From assembly GCF_000975035.1 (NCBI RefSeq), contig NZ_BBRA01000001.1:496001-560000 (forward strand): a stretch of DNA of 64,000 nt, read 5' to 3'. The position numbers were made by a program, and so were the translations under genes. Below the pieces are notes generated by a model. The model searched no databases. It worked only from the letters and a program-made list of their open reading frames with translations, and was not told the DNA's origin. Shown piece by piece: positions 55,937 through 63,977 of this stretch (within the stretch, counting starts at the first letter, position 1; each line of letters opens with the position of its first letter). The DNA comes from Demequina flava. Lineage in GTDB: Bacteria; Actinomycetota; Actinomycetes; Actinomycetales; Demequinaceae.

Positions 55937-56533
55937 ATGTTTCGAATGCCGTCCTGGCGCGGTGGACGACGGTCCACCGGAGGCCGTCCGCACGACGCGA
56001 CCACGCCCGTCAGCTCGCCCGAACCGAACCCGGATCACGCATGGAAGACACTCGCATTGATGAACGAGTGGATTCGCCACTCGGATGCGAAGGCCGGCGT
56101 AACGCTGGCCTTCACTGGCGTGATGGCAACGACGACGTTCAACCTCGCAAAGGACTTTGCTCCTCGGACTGCGCTGTTCGACACTCTCGTTGTCATGGCC
56201 TGCTTCTTGCTTCTCATCACCGGCGCTATGTGCGGATGGACGCTGACACCGAGAGTGAAGGACAAGGATGCAGATCGGGACACGATCAACAGGCTTTTCT
56301 TCGCCAGCATCGATCGAAATTTCAGGGGCAAGCGACAGGAGTACAGTGAGGTGCTCCATACGCTGACCTCTGATCCTGTTCAGCTGACGAAAGATCTCGC
56401 TGACCAGATACATGTCAATGCTCGGATTGCCACGGTCAAAGCAACCGCCGCAAAGTGGGCCATCCGGTGCGCTCTCGCTGCAGGAGCCGCGATCGCAGTC
56501 CTTGCCCTCGTTGTCGGCATCACGAACAGCTAG
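55937..56533 (+). CDS. pycTM: Pycsar-type effector, PycTM-like membrane protein
   Basis: 198 aa predicted membrane effector of a cyclic-pyrimidine anti-phage system (PF18967-like). The signature WIRHSDAKAG is at 45-54. Helices at about 54-71 and 82-101 follow, then a cytosolic part with QIHVNARIATVK (157-168) and a third helix (178-195). The pattern W-x3-SDAKAG plus late Q-x-x-x-N-x-x-I-x-x-x-K fits the family. Seven bases separate it from the cyclase gene. In known systems the cyclic nucleotide opens or assembles the effector, which damages the membrane. Function here is inferred from family plus context. Confidence 0.82.
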   Translation: MFRMPSWRGGRRSTGGRPHDATTPVSSPEPNPDHAWKTLALMNEWIRHSDAKAGVTLAFTGVMATTTFNLAKDFAPRTALFDTLVVMACFLLLITGAMCGWTLTPRVKDKDADRDTINRLFFASIDRNFRGKRQEYSEVLHTLTSDPVQLTKDLADQIHVNARIATVKATAAKWAIRCALAAGAAIAVLALVVGITNS

Positions 56534-56540
56534 GACGCAC

Positions 56541-57272
56541 ATGGACGGCAACTACAGACCATATGACTGGACGGCCAGCTCGGCCCGGATCAAAGCGATC
56601 CTGGATCAGCCGGCGGGAGCGTACGAGGAGGTAGACGGGCTCCCTGACCGGGACAAGCTCACGTTCTCCAACGGCTTCTACGGCATGTGCTCGGCGATCT
56701 TCATTGACATCCGAGACTCGTCCGGCCTGACGTCGAAGCACAAAAGGCCCGTCCTTGCGAAGATCTACCGGTCATTCATCTCGGAAATGGTCGCAGTCCT
56801 AAATTCCGACTCCTATGTGCGCGAGGTGAATATCGTCGGCGACTGCGTGTGGGCCTCCTACAAGACGACGCAGGTCAACCACATCGACGATGTGTTCGCT
56901 ACCGCAGCGCAGGCCAATACCCTCCTGAAGCTCCTCAACCACCACTACGAGAAGGCAGGGATCACCCAGCTCAGCATCGGCATAGGCGTCGAGTACGGGC
57001 GGGTCCTCATGATCAAGGCGGGGTACAGCGGCAGCACGATCAACGACGTCGTGTACATGGGCGACGTCGTCAACAGGGCAGCCCATCTGGCGCACCTGGC
57101 GGGGCGCGCTTGGGGATCGAGCCCGATCGTCGTCGGAGACGTCTTCTACTCGAACCTGAACGAGAACAATCAAGGCCTACTCCGACCGCAGTGGACGTCC
57201 GGCATCGGAACCGTGTACCAGGGAAATCCCATCATCCCGCCGATGGACGAGTGGCTCAGCTCCCTCAGTTGA
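56541..57272 (+). CDS. pycC: Pycsar-type class III nucleotidyl cyclase (PycC-like)
   Basis: 243 aa stand-alone cyclase without membrane or sensor domains. Metal-binding Asp56 in FIDIRDSSG and Asp101 in NIVGDCVWA; GIGVEYGRVLMIKAGYSGSTINDVVYMGDVVNRAAHLAHLA is the core typical of Pycsar cyclases. Its product would be cCMP or cUMP; specificity cannot be read by eye. ATG 56541 follows GCTAGGACG, 7 bases after the effector stop, so the pair is an operon. The longer in-frame extension to 56412 overlaps the effector gene. Its stop faces the second cyclase's stop 9 bases away. Confidence 0.85.
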   Translation: MDGNYRPYDWTASSARIKAILDQPAGAYEEVDGLPDRDKLTFSNGFYGMCSAIFIDIRDSSGLTSKHKRPVLAKIYRSFISEMVAVLNSDSYVREVNIVGDCVWASYKTTQVNHIDDVFATAAQANTLLKLLNHHYEKAGITQLSIGIGVEYGRVLMIKAGYSGSTINDVVYMGDVVNRAAHLAHLAGRAWGSSPIVVGDVFYSNLNENNQGLLRPQWTSGIGTVYQGNPIIPPMDEWLSSLS

Positions 57273-57281
57273 CATCCGGCG

Positions 57282-57977
57282 TCAGCCCGACCACCAGAAC
57301 GTCGACCCGTAGATCTGATAGCCCATGTCGGAGGTCCCCAGGTCAGTCCACATGTTCCGCTTCGGATTACCCCCGAGCTTCGAGGTCTCATTCAGCCTGC
57401 TGTAGACGTCGGCGGTGATGTAGGTCGGGTAACGAGGATCGAGCGCAGCCAACTTCGCCGCATTGTTTGCCGCGTTCCCAACCCACACCAAGTCATTGCT
57501 GCCTCGGATGCCTGTTCGGGCGACGAAAAGCTTCGAGGTATCGATGCCAACCCGTTGCTTGAGCACGAACGTGCTCTTCGGGTACTTCTCGGCGATCTTC
57601 GCTGCCACGATTTTCTTCGATGCCCAGTTGATCTGCAGCCCACACTTCGCGGCGTCGGTGTTCTTCGAGTCCCCGATGAACACACCCATGACACGGTCCC
57701 CGTCGTAGGCCGTGATGATGCCGCCCCGCGCTCGAATGATCTTCGCTGCACAGTAGAGGTAGTTCTTGTAGACCACCGCAGCGAACCAGTCCTTGTGACC
57801 CTTGACCATCTTCGTCGACGACGCAAGATCCGCGTAGAGGACGGTTGCGTCGAGCTCGACAGCAAGGTTCTTCAGCGGAAGGTCATCGGCGTCGGGCACT
57901 TTCTGGCCTGCGCGACGCTCCCACTGCTCGTCGACAGTCTTCTGGACGTACGCATCCAGTTCATCTTTCAGACTCAT
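57282..57977 (-). CDS. Second stand-alone class III nucleotidyl cyclase of cassette 2
   Basis: 231 aa. Catalytic Asp50 in VLYADLASSTKMV and Asp94 in AYDGDRVMGVF; DLVWVGNAANNAAKLAALD and the tail QIYGSTFWW also recall Pycsar cyclases. Residues 1-40 are helical and charged, with no receiver or membrane part. Strong GGAGGAG precedes the ATG. It converges on the PycC gene. No effector gene of its own is visible, so it might share PycTM, form a heterodimer, or signal to a host target. Confidence 0.82.
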   Translation of the reverse strand: MSLKDELDAYVQKTVDEQWERRAGQKVPDADDLPLKNLAVELDATVLYADLASSTKMVKGHKDWFAAVVYKNYLYCAAKIIRARGGIITAYDGDRVMGVFIGDSKNTDAAKCGLQINWASKKIVAAKIAEKYPKSTFVLKQRVGIDTSKLFVARTGIRGSNDLVWVGNAANNAAKLAALDPRYPTYITADVYSRLNETSKLGGNPKRNMWTDLGTSDMGYQIYGSTFWWSG

Positions 57978-58093
57978 GTCGAGGCTCCTCCCCCACGCTC
58001 ACTCTAACCGTTCGCTTGATCAGCTTGGCCGCTGGGCAGTGTCAAAGGGTCGCAGCAGTAGGTCTGTTCGCAACCTGTCACATACGCCAGAGG

Positions 58094-58120
58094 TTATACG
58101 GCGAAACGGAACTCCACGAC
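58094..58120 (-). repeat. Resident ychF 3' end, repeat C (right edge of cassette 2)
   Basis: Minus strand codes VVEFRFAV-stop. It shares CGGAACTCCAC (58107-58117) and scattered flanking bases with repeats A and B. Interpreted as the attachment site restored at the right edge. Confidence 0.65.
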
Positions 58121-59179
58121 GTCACCATCGACCATCGTGTAGTCCTTGCCCTCCATACGCACCTTGCCGGCCGCCTTGGCGTCGTTCATGGTGCCGTGCT
58201 CCATGAGGTCGTCGAAGGACACGACTTCAGCCTTAATGAAGCCCTTCTCGAAGTCGGTGTGGATGACTCCGGCGGCCTGCGGCGCGGTCCAACCCTTGCG
58301 GATGGTCCACGCGCGCGCTTCCTTAGGGCCGGCGGTGAGGTAGGTCTGCAGGCCCAGCGTGTCGAATCCGATGTGCGCGAGCTGGTCAAGGCCGGACTCG
58401 GTCTGGCCGGTGGACTCGAGCATTTCGCGGGCTTCGGCGTCGTCGAGTTCGATGAGCTCGGACTCGAACTTGGCGTCGAGGAAGATCGCCTTCGCGGGCG
58501 CCACGAGCGCTTCGAGGCGCGCCTTCTTGTCTTCGTCCATCAGGCCCGCATCGTCGGTGTTGAACACGTAGATGAAGGGCTTGATGGTGAGCAGGTTGAA
58601 CTCACGGAGTTCTGCGGTGTCGATGCCAGCTGCGGCCGCTCCGGCGAACAGGGTCTGCCCGGCCTCGAGGACTTCCTTGGCCTGCGACACTGCGGCCAGC
58701 TGATCCGCCGAGCCCTTCTTGATCTTGACTTCCTTCTCCAGGCGCGGAAGGACCTTCTCGATGGTCTGCAGGTCCGCGAGGATCAGTTCGGTGGCGATGG
58801 TTTCGAGGTCGCCGGCCTCGTCGGTGGAGCCGTCGACGCGGGTCACGTCTGAGTCGTCAAACGCACGTGTCACCTGGCAAATCGCGTCAGCTTCGCGGAT
58901 GTTCGCGAGGAACGCGTTGCCCAGGCCCTCTCCCTCGGATGCGCCCTTCACGATGCCCGCGATGTCGACGAACGACACCGTCGCGGGGATCTCCTTCTCC
59001 GAGGAGAACACCTCGGCAAGCTTGCCCAGGCGTGCGTCAGGCAGCGGCACGACGCCGACGTTGGGCTCGATCGTCGCGAACGGGTAGTTCGCGGCGAGCA
59101 CCTCAGCGCGGGTCAGAGCATTGAACAGGGTGGACTTGCCGACGTTGGGCAGTCCGACGATTCCGATAGTTAGAGCCAC
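58094..59179 (-). CDS. ychF: Redox-regulated ATPase YchF
   Basis: 361 aa conserved P-loop protein (OBG/YchF class), an ATPase linked to ribosomes and stress. VGLPNVGKSTLFNALTRA is the P-loop, DIAGIVKGASEGEGLGNAFLANIRE is G3, then a helical domain, YVFNTDDAG, and the C-terminal TGS domain ending VVEFRFAV. Start GTG 59179 gives the standard VALTIGIVG beginning; a TTG three codons upstream is an alternative. The last codons differ from the two remnant copies (FNV against FAV), as if its 3' end were replaced by an integrating element. It is the resident integration target. Confidence 0.95.
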   Translation of the reverse strand: MALTIGIVGLPNVGKSTLFNALTRAEVLAANYPFATIEPNVGVVPLPDARLGKLAEVFSSEKEIPATVSFVDIAGIVKGASEGEGLGNAFLANIREADAICQVTRAFDDSDVTRVDGSTDEAGDLETIATELILADLQTIEKVLPRLEKEVKIKKGSADQLAAVSQAKEVLEAGQTLFAGAAAAGIDTAELREFNLLTIKPFIYVFNTDDAGLMDEDKKARLEALVAPAKAIFLDAKFESELIELDDAEAREMLESTGQTESGLDQLAHIGFDTLGLQTYLTAGPKEARAWTIRKGWTAPQAAGVIHTDFEKGFIKAEVVSFDDLMEHGTMNDAKAAGKVRMEGKDYTMVDGDVVEFRFAV

Positions 59180-59283
59180 GGGCGACAAGTCTAGTTCGTA
59201 CGGGGACGCCTTGCGTGCAGAGGGCCGATGCTGGGGTCACCCGTTGCCGCACACTCACGCGGCGCACGGCGTACAGTCGGGCT

Positions 59284-59529
59284 ATGAGCGGTCTTGAAGA
59301 GATCTTCAATCCGGGCGCCGAGGAGACGATCGACTACCTCGCGCGCGAGAAGGTCTTGCCCGCCCCCGCGCCTGTCGCGGGCGCGCCCATTCGGGACGCT
59401 GACGGAGCCGAGTTGTACATTCCTCCCCTGCCCACCGAGGCAGTGATGCCCGAGCCGCCACGGCGACCCGAGCATCGGCCCGATGCCGAAGGCACCCGCA
59501 CAGACGACGACGGGCCGAGCGCAACCTAA
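59284..59529 (+). CDS. Small conserved-type hypothetical protein
   Basis: 81 aa. Begins MSGLEEIFNPGAEETIDYL, resembling the start of small actinobacterial DUF6191-like proteins (EELFNPG), then a Pro/Ala-rich, disordered tail. The identification is weak. ATG 59284 is favoured over 59215 because the conserved part begins there. Contains one GGCCGATGC copy and is followed by another at 59535. Confidence 0.5.
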   Translation: MSGLEEIFNPGAEETIDYLAREKVLPAPAPVAGAPIRDADGAELYIPPLPTEAVMPEPPRRPEHRPDAEGTRTDDDGPSAT

Positions 59530-59564
59530 GTCGCGCATCGGCCCGCCGTGCGTAGTTGTTGTGA

Positions 59565-61286
59565 CTACTTGTCGTCGATACGCAAGCCGTGCTCGCGCTC
59601 GCCCACCTCTTCGAGGAAGCGGTGACGCTCCTCGCGACGCTCGCGCTGCTCATCCGGGTCTGGCACAGGAGCAGCCATCAGAAGACGCTTCGTGTACTCC
59701 TCCTGAGGGTTGCGGAGCACCCGCTCGCGGTCACCCTGCTCGACAACTTCGCCGTCCTTGAGAACCACGACGCGGTCGGCGAGCATGTCGACCACCGCGA
59801 GGTCGTGCGAGACAAAGAGGCAACCGAAGTCGTACTGCTCCTGAAGCGCGGTGAACATCTTCAGCACTGCGGCCTGGACGGACACGTCCAGCGCCGAGGT
59901 CGGCTCATCCGCAACCAGGAGCTCAGGGTCAAGGCTGAGCGCACGCGCAATCGACACGCGCTGACGCTGACCACCCGAGAGTTCGTGGGGGTACCGGTTG
60001 GCCATCGCGCGCGGAAGTTCGACCGCGTCCAGCAATTCGAGGACCTTCTCCCGACGCGATGCCTTGTTGCCCACGTTGTGAACTTCCATGGGCTCAGCGA
60101 TGCAGTCGCCCACGGGAAGGCGCGGGTTGAGGGAGCTGGCCGGATCCTGGAAGACCACACCGACGCGCTTGCGCAGAGCCTTGAGAGGCTTGCGCTTCAT
60201 CTTGGTGATGTCCTCACCGAGAATCGCGACCTCACCTGACGCGGCAGGGATAAGCCCCAGCGCGGTCCGGGCGATCGTCGACTTGCCCGAACCGGACTCG
60301 CCGACCAGACCCACGATCTCTCCCCGCGACACGCTTAGCGAGACGTGATCGACCGCGCGGAACGGGGTCTTGCCCTGGCGGTGGAACTCCACCACCAGAT
60401 CGGTGACCTCGAGTGCCTTGGGTCCGTCGGACTCGACTGGAGGGGTCTCGCCGCGCGTTCCCAAGCGCGGAACCGAGTCGAGCAGTCGCTTGGTGTACTC
60501 GTGCTTGGGCTCCATAAGAACCTCATGCACGGTGCCCTGCTCGACCAGGTCGCCCTTGTACATCACGGCGACGCGGTCGGCCATGTCTGCCACGACACCC
60601 ATCGAGTGCGTGATCAGCAGGATGCCGGTGTTGAGTTCTTCCTTGAGCGAGCGCAGCAGGTCGAGGATCTCGGCCTGCACCGTCACGTCGAGGGCCGTCG
60701 TGGGCTCGTCGGCGATGATCACCGTCGGGTCACACGACAGCGCCATGGCGATCACGATGCGCTGGCGCTGACCGCCGGAGAACTCGTGCGGGTACTGGAA
60801 CAGACGACGCTCAGGGTCGGGGATGCCGACCATTCGGAGAAGCTCGATCGCCTTCTCGTCGGCTTCCTTGCCGTAGGCCTTGCCGTGAAGTTCCAATGCC
60901 TCGACCATCTGAGTCCGGACCGTGAGGACCGGGTTCAGGGCCGTCATGGGCTCCTGGAAGACCATGGCGACATCGTCACCACGCATCTTGCGCAGGCCCT
61001 TGCTCGACATGGTGTCCACGCTCTTGCCCGCAACGTTGATCTTGCCGTTGATGGTGGCGTTGCGGGGCAGAAGCCCAAGCGCGGAGGTCGAGGTCACGGA
61101 CTTGCCGGAACCGGATTCACCCACGAGCGCCAGGACCTCGCCCGGCTTCACGTCGAGCGAGATGCCCTTGACTGCGTGGACCCGTCCAAACTCGGTGTTG
61201 AACTTCACATCGAGATCGGTGAACGACAGGACCGAGTCGCCCTCGAGTGGCGCGTTGGTGGTGTTGTCAGTCGTCGTCATGATCAA
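59565..61286 (-). CDS. Dipeptide/oligopeptide ABC transporter, fused DppD-DppF ATPase
   Basis: 573 aa with two complete ABC domains in one chain, the common actinobacterial fusion. First half: Walker A GESGSGKS, signature SGGQRQRIVIAMAL, Walker B ADEPTTALD, then oligopeptide C-terminal helix. Second half (from about 300): GESGSGKSTIARTALG, SGGQRQRVSIARAL, VADEPTSALDVSVQA. Its ATG overlaps the stop of the oppC-like gene by 4 bases (ATGA). Powers uptake of peptides. Confidence 0.95.
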   Translation of the reverse strand: MIMTTTDNTTNAPLEGDSVLSFTDLDVKFNTEFGRVHAVKGISLDVKPGEVLALVGESGSGKSVTSTSALGLLPRNATINGKINVAGKSVDTMSSKGLRKMRGDDVAMVFQEPMTALNPVLTVRTQMVEALELHGKAYGKEADEKAIELLRMVGIPDPERRLFQYPHEFSGGQRQRIVIAMALSCDPTVIIADEPTTALDVTVQAEILDLLRSLKEELNTGILLITHSMGVVADMADRVAVMYKGDLVEQGTVHEVLMEPKHEYTKRLLDSVPRLGTRGETPPVESDGPKALEVTDLVVEFHRQGKTPFRAVDHVSLSVSRGEIVGLVGESGSGKSTIARTALGLIPAASGEVAILGEDITKMKRKPLKALRKRVGVVFQDPASSLNPRLPVGDCIAEPMEVHNVGNKASRREKVLELLDAVELPRAMANRYPHELSGGQRQRVSIARALSLDPELLVADEPTSALDVSVQAAVLKMFTALQEQYDFGCLFVSHDLAVVDMLADRVVVLKDGEVVEQGDRERVLRNPQEEYTKRLLMAAPVPDPDEQRERREERHRFLEEVGEREHGLRIDDK

Positions 61287-62266
61287 CCGTCCTTGCCCTG
61301 GCGGGGGTCAAACGCATCGCGCAGACCATCGCCAATGAAGTTCACGCTGAGCGCGATCGCGAGAATGAACACACCGGGGAACCAGAACAGCCACGGTCGC
61401 GATGTGAACGCCGTCTGGTAGTCGCTGATGAGCGATCCCAGCGAGATGTCTGGCGGCTGCACACCGAAGCCCAGGAAGGACAGCGACGTCTCCAGCAGAA
61501 TCGCCGAAGCGATTGCAAAGGTCGTCGCCACGATGATGACACCAATGGTGTTGGGCAAGATGTGACGGAAGATGATCCGCCAGTTTCCCGTGCCGATGGC
61601 CTGTGCGGCAGCAACGAACTCGCGTTCGCGCAGCGACAGCACCTCTCCGCGCACCAGGCGCGCAAGGCCGGTCCACGTCACTGCCGCCAGCACTACCGCC
61701 AGCGCCCAGATTCCTGCGCCACTCGCGATGCTTCCCAGGACTGCGGCGAAAACCAGCAGCGGGATGATGATGAACAGGTCGGTGATGCGCATCAGCAGTG
61801 ACTCTGCCCACCCGCGGAAGTAACCCGCGACGGCGCCAATAATGGTACCGATGATCGTGGACAGGATGCCCACGACGAACGCGATGACAAGCGAAATCTG
61901 CGTGCCACGCATCACCAGCGCGAAGTAGTCGCGACCGGTGGTGTCCTGCCCAAACGGGTGCTCGCCAAAGTGGAAGAAACCCATCGTGGGCTTACCGCCG
62001 TTGACGACTGTTCCCGTCTTGGTGAAGTCCTGATCCCACCAACCGGGGATGGGGCCAATCCCGATCGAGGTGAAGGCAAGAAGCGTGATGAACACGAGCA
62101 CGGCCAAGCCAGCGATCGCACCCTTGTGGCGGAAGAACCGCCGGCGCACCAGTTGGCCCTGACTGTAGGACTTGTCGGCGAACTTGGGGTCGTCGATGTC
62201 ACCGCCCGCGTGAGGCAGCGGCTCCGGAGCGCCCTGCATCGCGGTGTCGCGATTTTCCTCACTCAT
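61283..62266 (-). CDS. Dipeptide/oligopeptide ABC transporter permease (DppC/OppC type)
   Basis: 327 aa. N-terminal extension (1-45) then six helices of the BPD_transp fold, with the EAA loop REFVAAAQAIGTGNWRIIFRHILPN. The N-terminal OppC domain (VRRRFFRHKGAIAGLAVL) is present. Part of the operon oppB-oppC-oppDF, 47 bases after oppB. Confidence 0.95.
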   Translation of the reverse strand: MSEENRDTAMQGAPEPLPHAGGDIDDPKFADKSYSQGQLVRRRFFRHKGAIAGLAVLVFITLLAFTSIGIGPIPGWWDQDFTKTGTVVNGGKPTMGFFHFGEHPFGQDTTGRDYFALVMRGTQISLVIAFVVGILSTIIGTIIGAVAGYFRGWAESLLMRITDLFIIIPLLVFAAVLGSIASGAGIWALAVVLAAVTWTGLARLVRGEVLSLREREFVAAAQAIGTGNWRIIFRHILPNTIGVIIVATTFAIASAILLETSLSFLGFGVQPPDISLGSLISDYQTAFTSRPWLFWFPGVFILAIALSVNFIGDGLRDAFDPRQGKDG

Positions 62267-62313
62267 GAGTAGCTCCGTTCATACGAATCGAGAAGTAGCG
62301 GTCCATCACGGCA

Positions 62314-63831
62314 CTACCTCCTAATCCGCGGGTCAAGGGATGCATAGGCAAGGTCAGCAACGAGGTTCATGATGACCGCGGCAGTACCCGTCACCAAGAA
62401 GAACGCCATGACCGGGTTGGGGTCGACATGCTCAAGGCCCTCCTTGAACATCGCTCCCATACCCTTCCATCCAAAGACGGTCTCCGTAATCACCGCGCCA
62501 CCAATGAGCGCCGCGAAGTCCAGCGCGATGATGGTCGTGATCGGGATCAACGCGTTGCGGAACGCGTGCTTGGTGATCACCGTGCGCTCGGACAGACCCT
62601 TGGAACGGGCAGTGCGCACGTAGTCCTGGTTCATCGTCTCCAGCATCGACGAGCGCGTGTAGCGCGAGTACGTCGCGACGGATATCAGCGTGAGCAGGAT
62701 CGACGGCAGCAGGAGCTGGGTGCCCCAGTCGAGGGTGGTCTCCCAGAAGTCGCCTTGGAAGTTAGGCGTCGATGCGCCAATCGTCGAGATCGGTCGCGGC
62801 TTGAGTTCGAGGAATCCGCCCCACGCATACACCAAGTGGTCGGTGAACGTCATGGCCGCCATGAACACCGCGGTCACCGCGGACATGGCCATGGCTTGGC
62901 CCCTGGAGTAGCCGCCCCAGAAGTAGCCCACGATGAGGCCCACCACCACGGCAGAAACCAATAGACCAAGAAGCAGCCACCAGTTTGGTTCCGCGAGAAT
63001 CGGCTGCAATGCGAAGTAAAGGATCGCTCCGACACCAACGGTCGTCAGCGTCGAGTACAAGACACGCTTGTTGCCCAAGCCAGTGATCAGCGCAGTGAGT
63101 CCAACGGCGAACGCGGCGGAAACCAGGATCACGATGACCGGACCGAGCGCCGGGCTACGCCACCAACCGACGTAGGTGAAGTACAGCAGCGCGACGATCA
63201 CGAACACTGCGGTCGCTCCGCCAGTGAAAAGGCGGCGCTTGATATGGCCGCCCATGATGCCTTGCAGGATGAATCCCAGCACCACTCCGGCTATCACCGC
63301 TTGTATGACAGATATTTGTGGATCCGCTATCCAGTCGTTGTAACGGATCGCGCCGTACTCCTTAAGGAGCACCGCGGCCCAGAACACGGGTAGCGAGAAG
63401 AATAGGAACGTCAGGAACGTCACGACGTAGTCAAAGCCGGAGTACTGACGGATCGCGGTGAGAATACCGACGATGATGCCGATGATGATGGCGGCGAAGG
63501 TAGCGATAGTCACCAAGCGCAACGTTGCGCTTGCGGACTGCTGAAGCATTGACAAGACGTCAGTGCCGGAGCGGTCGGTGCCCAGGTCGCAGGCTCCGTA
63601 GAAACAACCGGCAACGCCGGTGAGCCAGCCCCAGTAACGCTCGTACCAGGGCAGATCGAGGCCCATGGTTTCGATACGTCCGTCGATGAGAACATCGCGA
63701 TTGTTCGCGGTGGACTGGCGGAGATCTTCGAGCGGGTCGCCCGAGTTAATCACCATTATGTACAACAGGAAAGAACCGACGAACAAGACCCCGAAGGAGA
63801 TCGCCAGTCGCCTGAGGATGTAGCGAGTCAT
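62314..63831 (-). CDS. Dipeptide/oligopeptide ABC transporter permease (DppB/OppB type) with large hydrophobic insertion
   Basis: 505 aa, against about 310-330 for most OppB/DppB. The ends are normal: MTRYILRRLAISFGVLFVGSFLLY, and an EAA loop YVRTARSKGLSERTVITKHAFRNALIP. Residues about 165-345 hold an extra block with about five hydrophobic helices and Gly/Trp-rich turns (VIAGVVLGFILQGIMGGH ... GYFWGGYSRGQAMAM). Related actinobacterial permeases also carry such insertions. First gene of the operon, preceded by the end of the binding-protein gene. Confidence 0.93.
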   Translation of the reverse strand: MTRYILRRLAISFGVLFVGSFLLYIMVINSGDPLEDLRQSTANNRDVLIDGRIETMGLDLPWYERYWGWLTGVAGCFYGACDLGTDRSGTDVLSMLQQSASATLRLVTIATFAAIIIGIIVGILTAIRQYSGFDYVVTFLTFLFFSLPVFWAAVLLKEYGAIRYNDWIADPQISVIQAVIAGVVLGFILQGIMGGHIKRRLFTGGATAVFVIVALLYFTYVGWWRSPALGPVIVILVSAAFAVGLTALITGLGNKRVLYSTLTTVGVGAILYFALQPILAEPNWWLLLGLLVSAVVVGLIVGYFWGGYSRGQAMAMSAVTAVFMAAMTFTDHLVYAWGGFLELKPRPISTIGASTPNFQGDFWETTLDWGTQLLLPSILLTLISVATYSRYTRSSMLETMNQDYVRTARSKGLSERTVITKHAFRNALIPITTIIALDFAALIGGAVITETVFGWKGMGAMFKEGLEHVDPNPVMAFFLVTGTAAVIMNLVADLAYASLDPRIRR

Positions 63832-63916
63832 AAAGAGACTTCCTCTTGGACAGTGAGACGCCCGCTCGCCACTTCGCTACTGGAGCGACGCTGGTCCGCG
63901 GGCACCTCACATGTGA

Positions 63917-63952
63917 CCGGTGGGGTGGGGCCGTGAAGCCCCACCCCACCGG
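63917..63952 (-). terminator. Hairpin between the binding-protein gene and oppB
   Basis: 15-bp perfect arms CCGGTGGGGTGGGGC (63917-63931) and GCCCCACCCCACCGG (63938-63952) around a 6-base loop, about 25 bases after the upstream stop codon. No poly-U follows; it probably reduces read-through so that the binding protein is made in excess. Confidence 0.8.
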
Positions 63953-63977
63953 CGAGTGCTGTGCTAGGTGGGTAAGC

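Noticed and set aside
51620-58093. A tRNA or integrase gene as marker of the island
   Set aside because: I looked for clover-leaf-like arms and tyrosine or serine recombinase motifs in this stretch and found none; the target appears to be the ychF 3' end instead.
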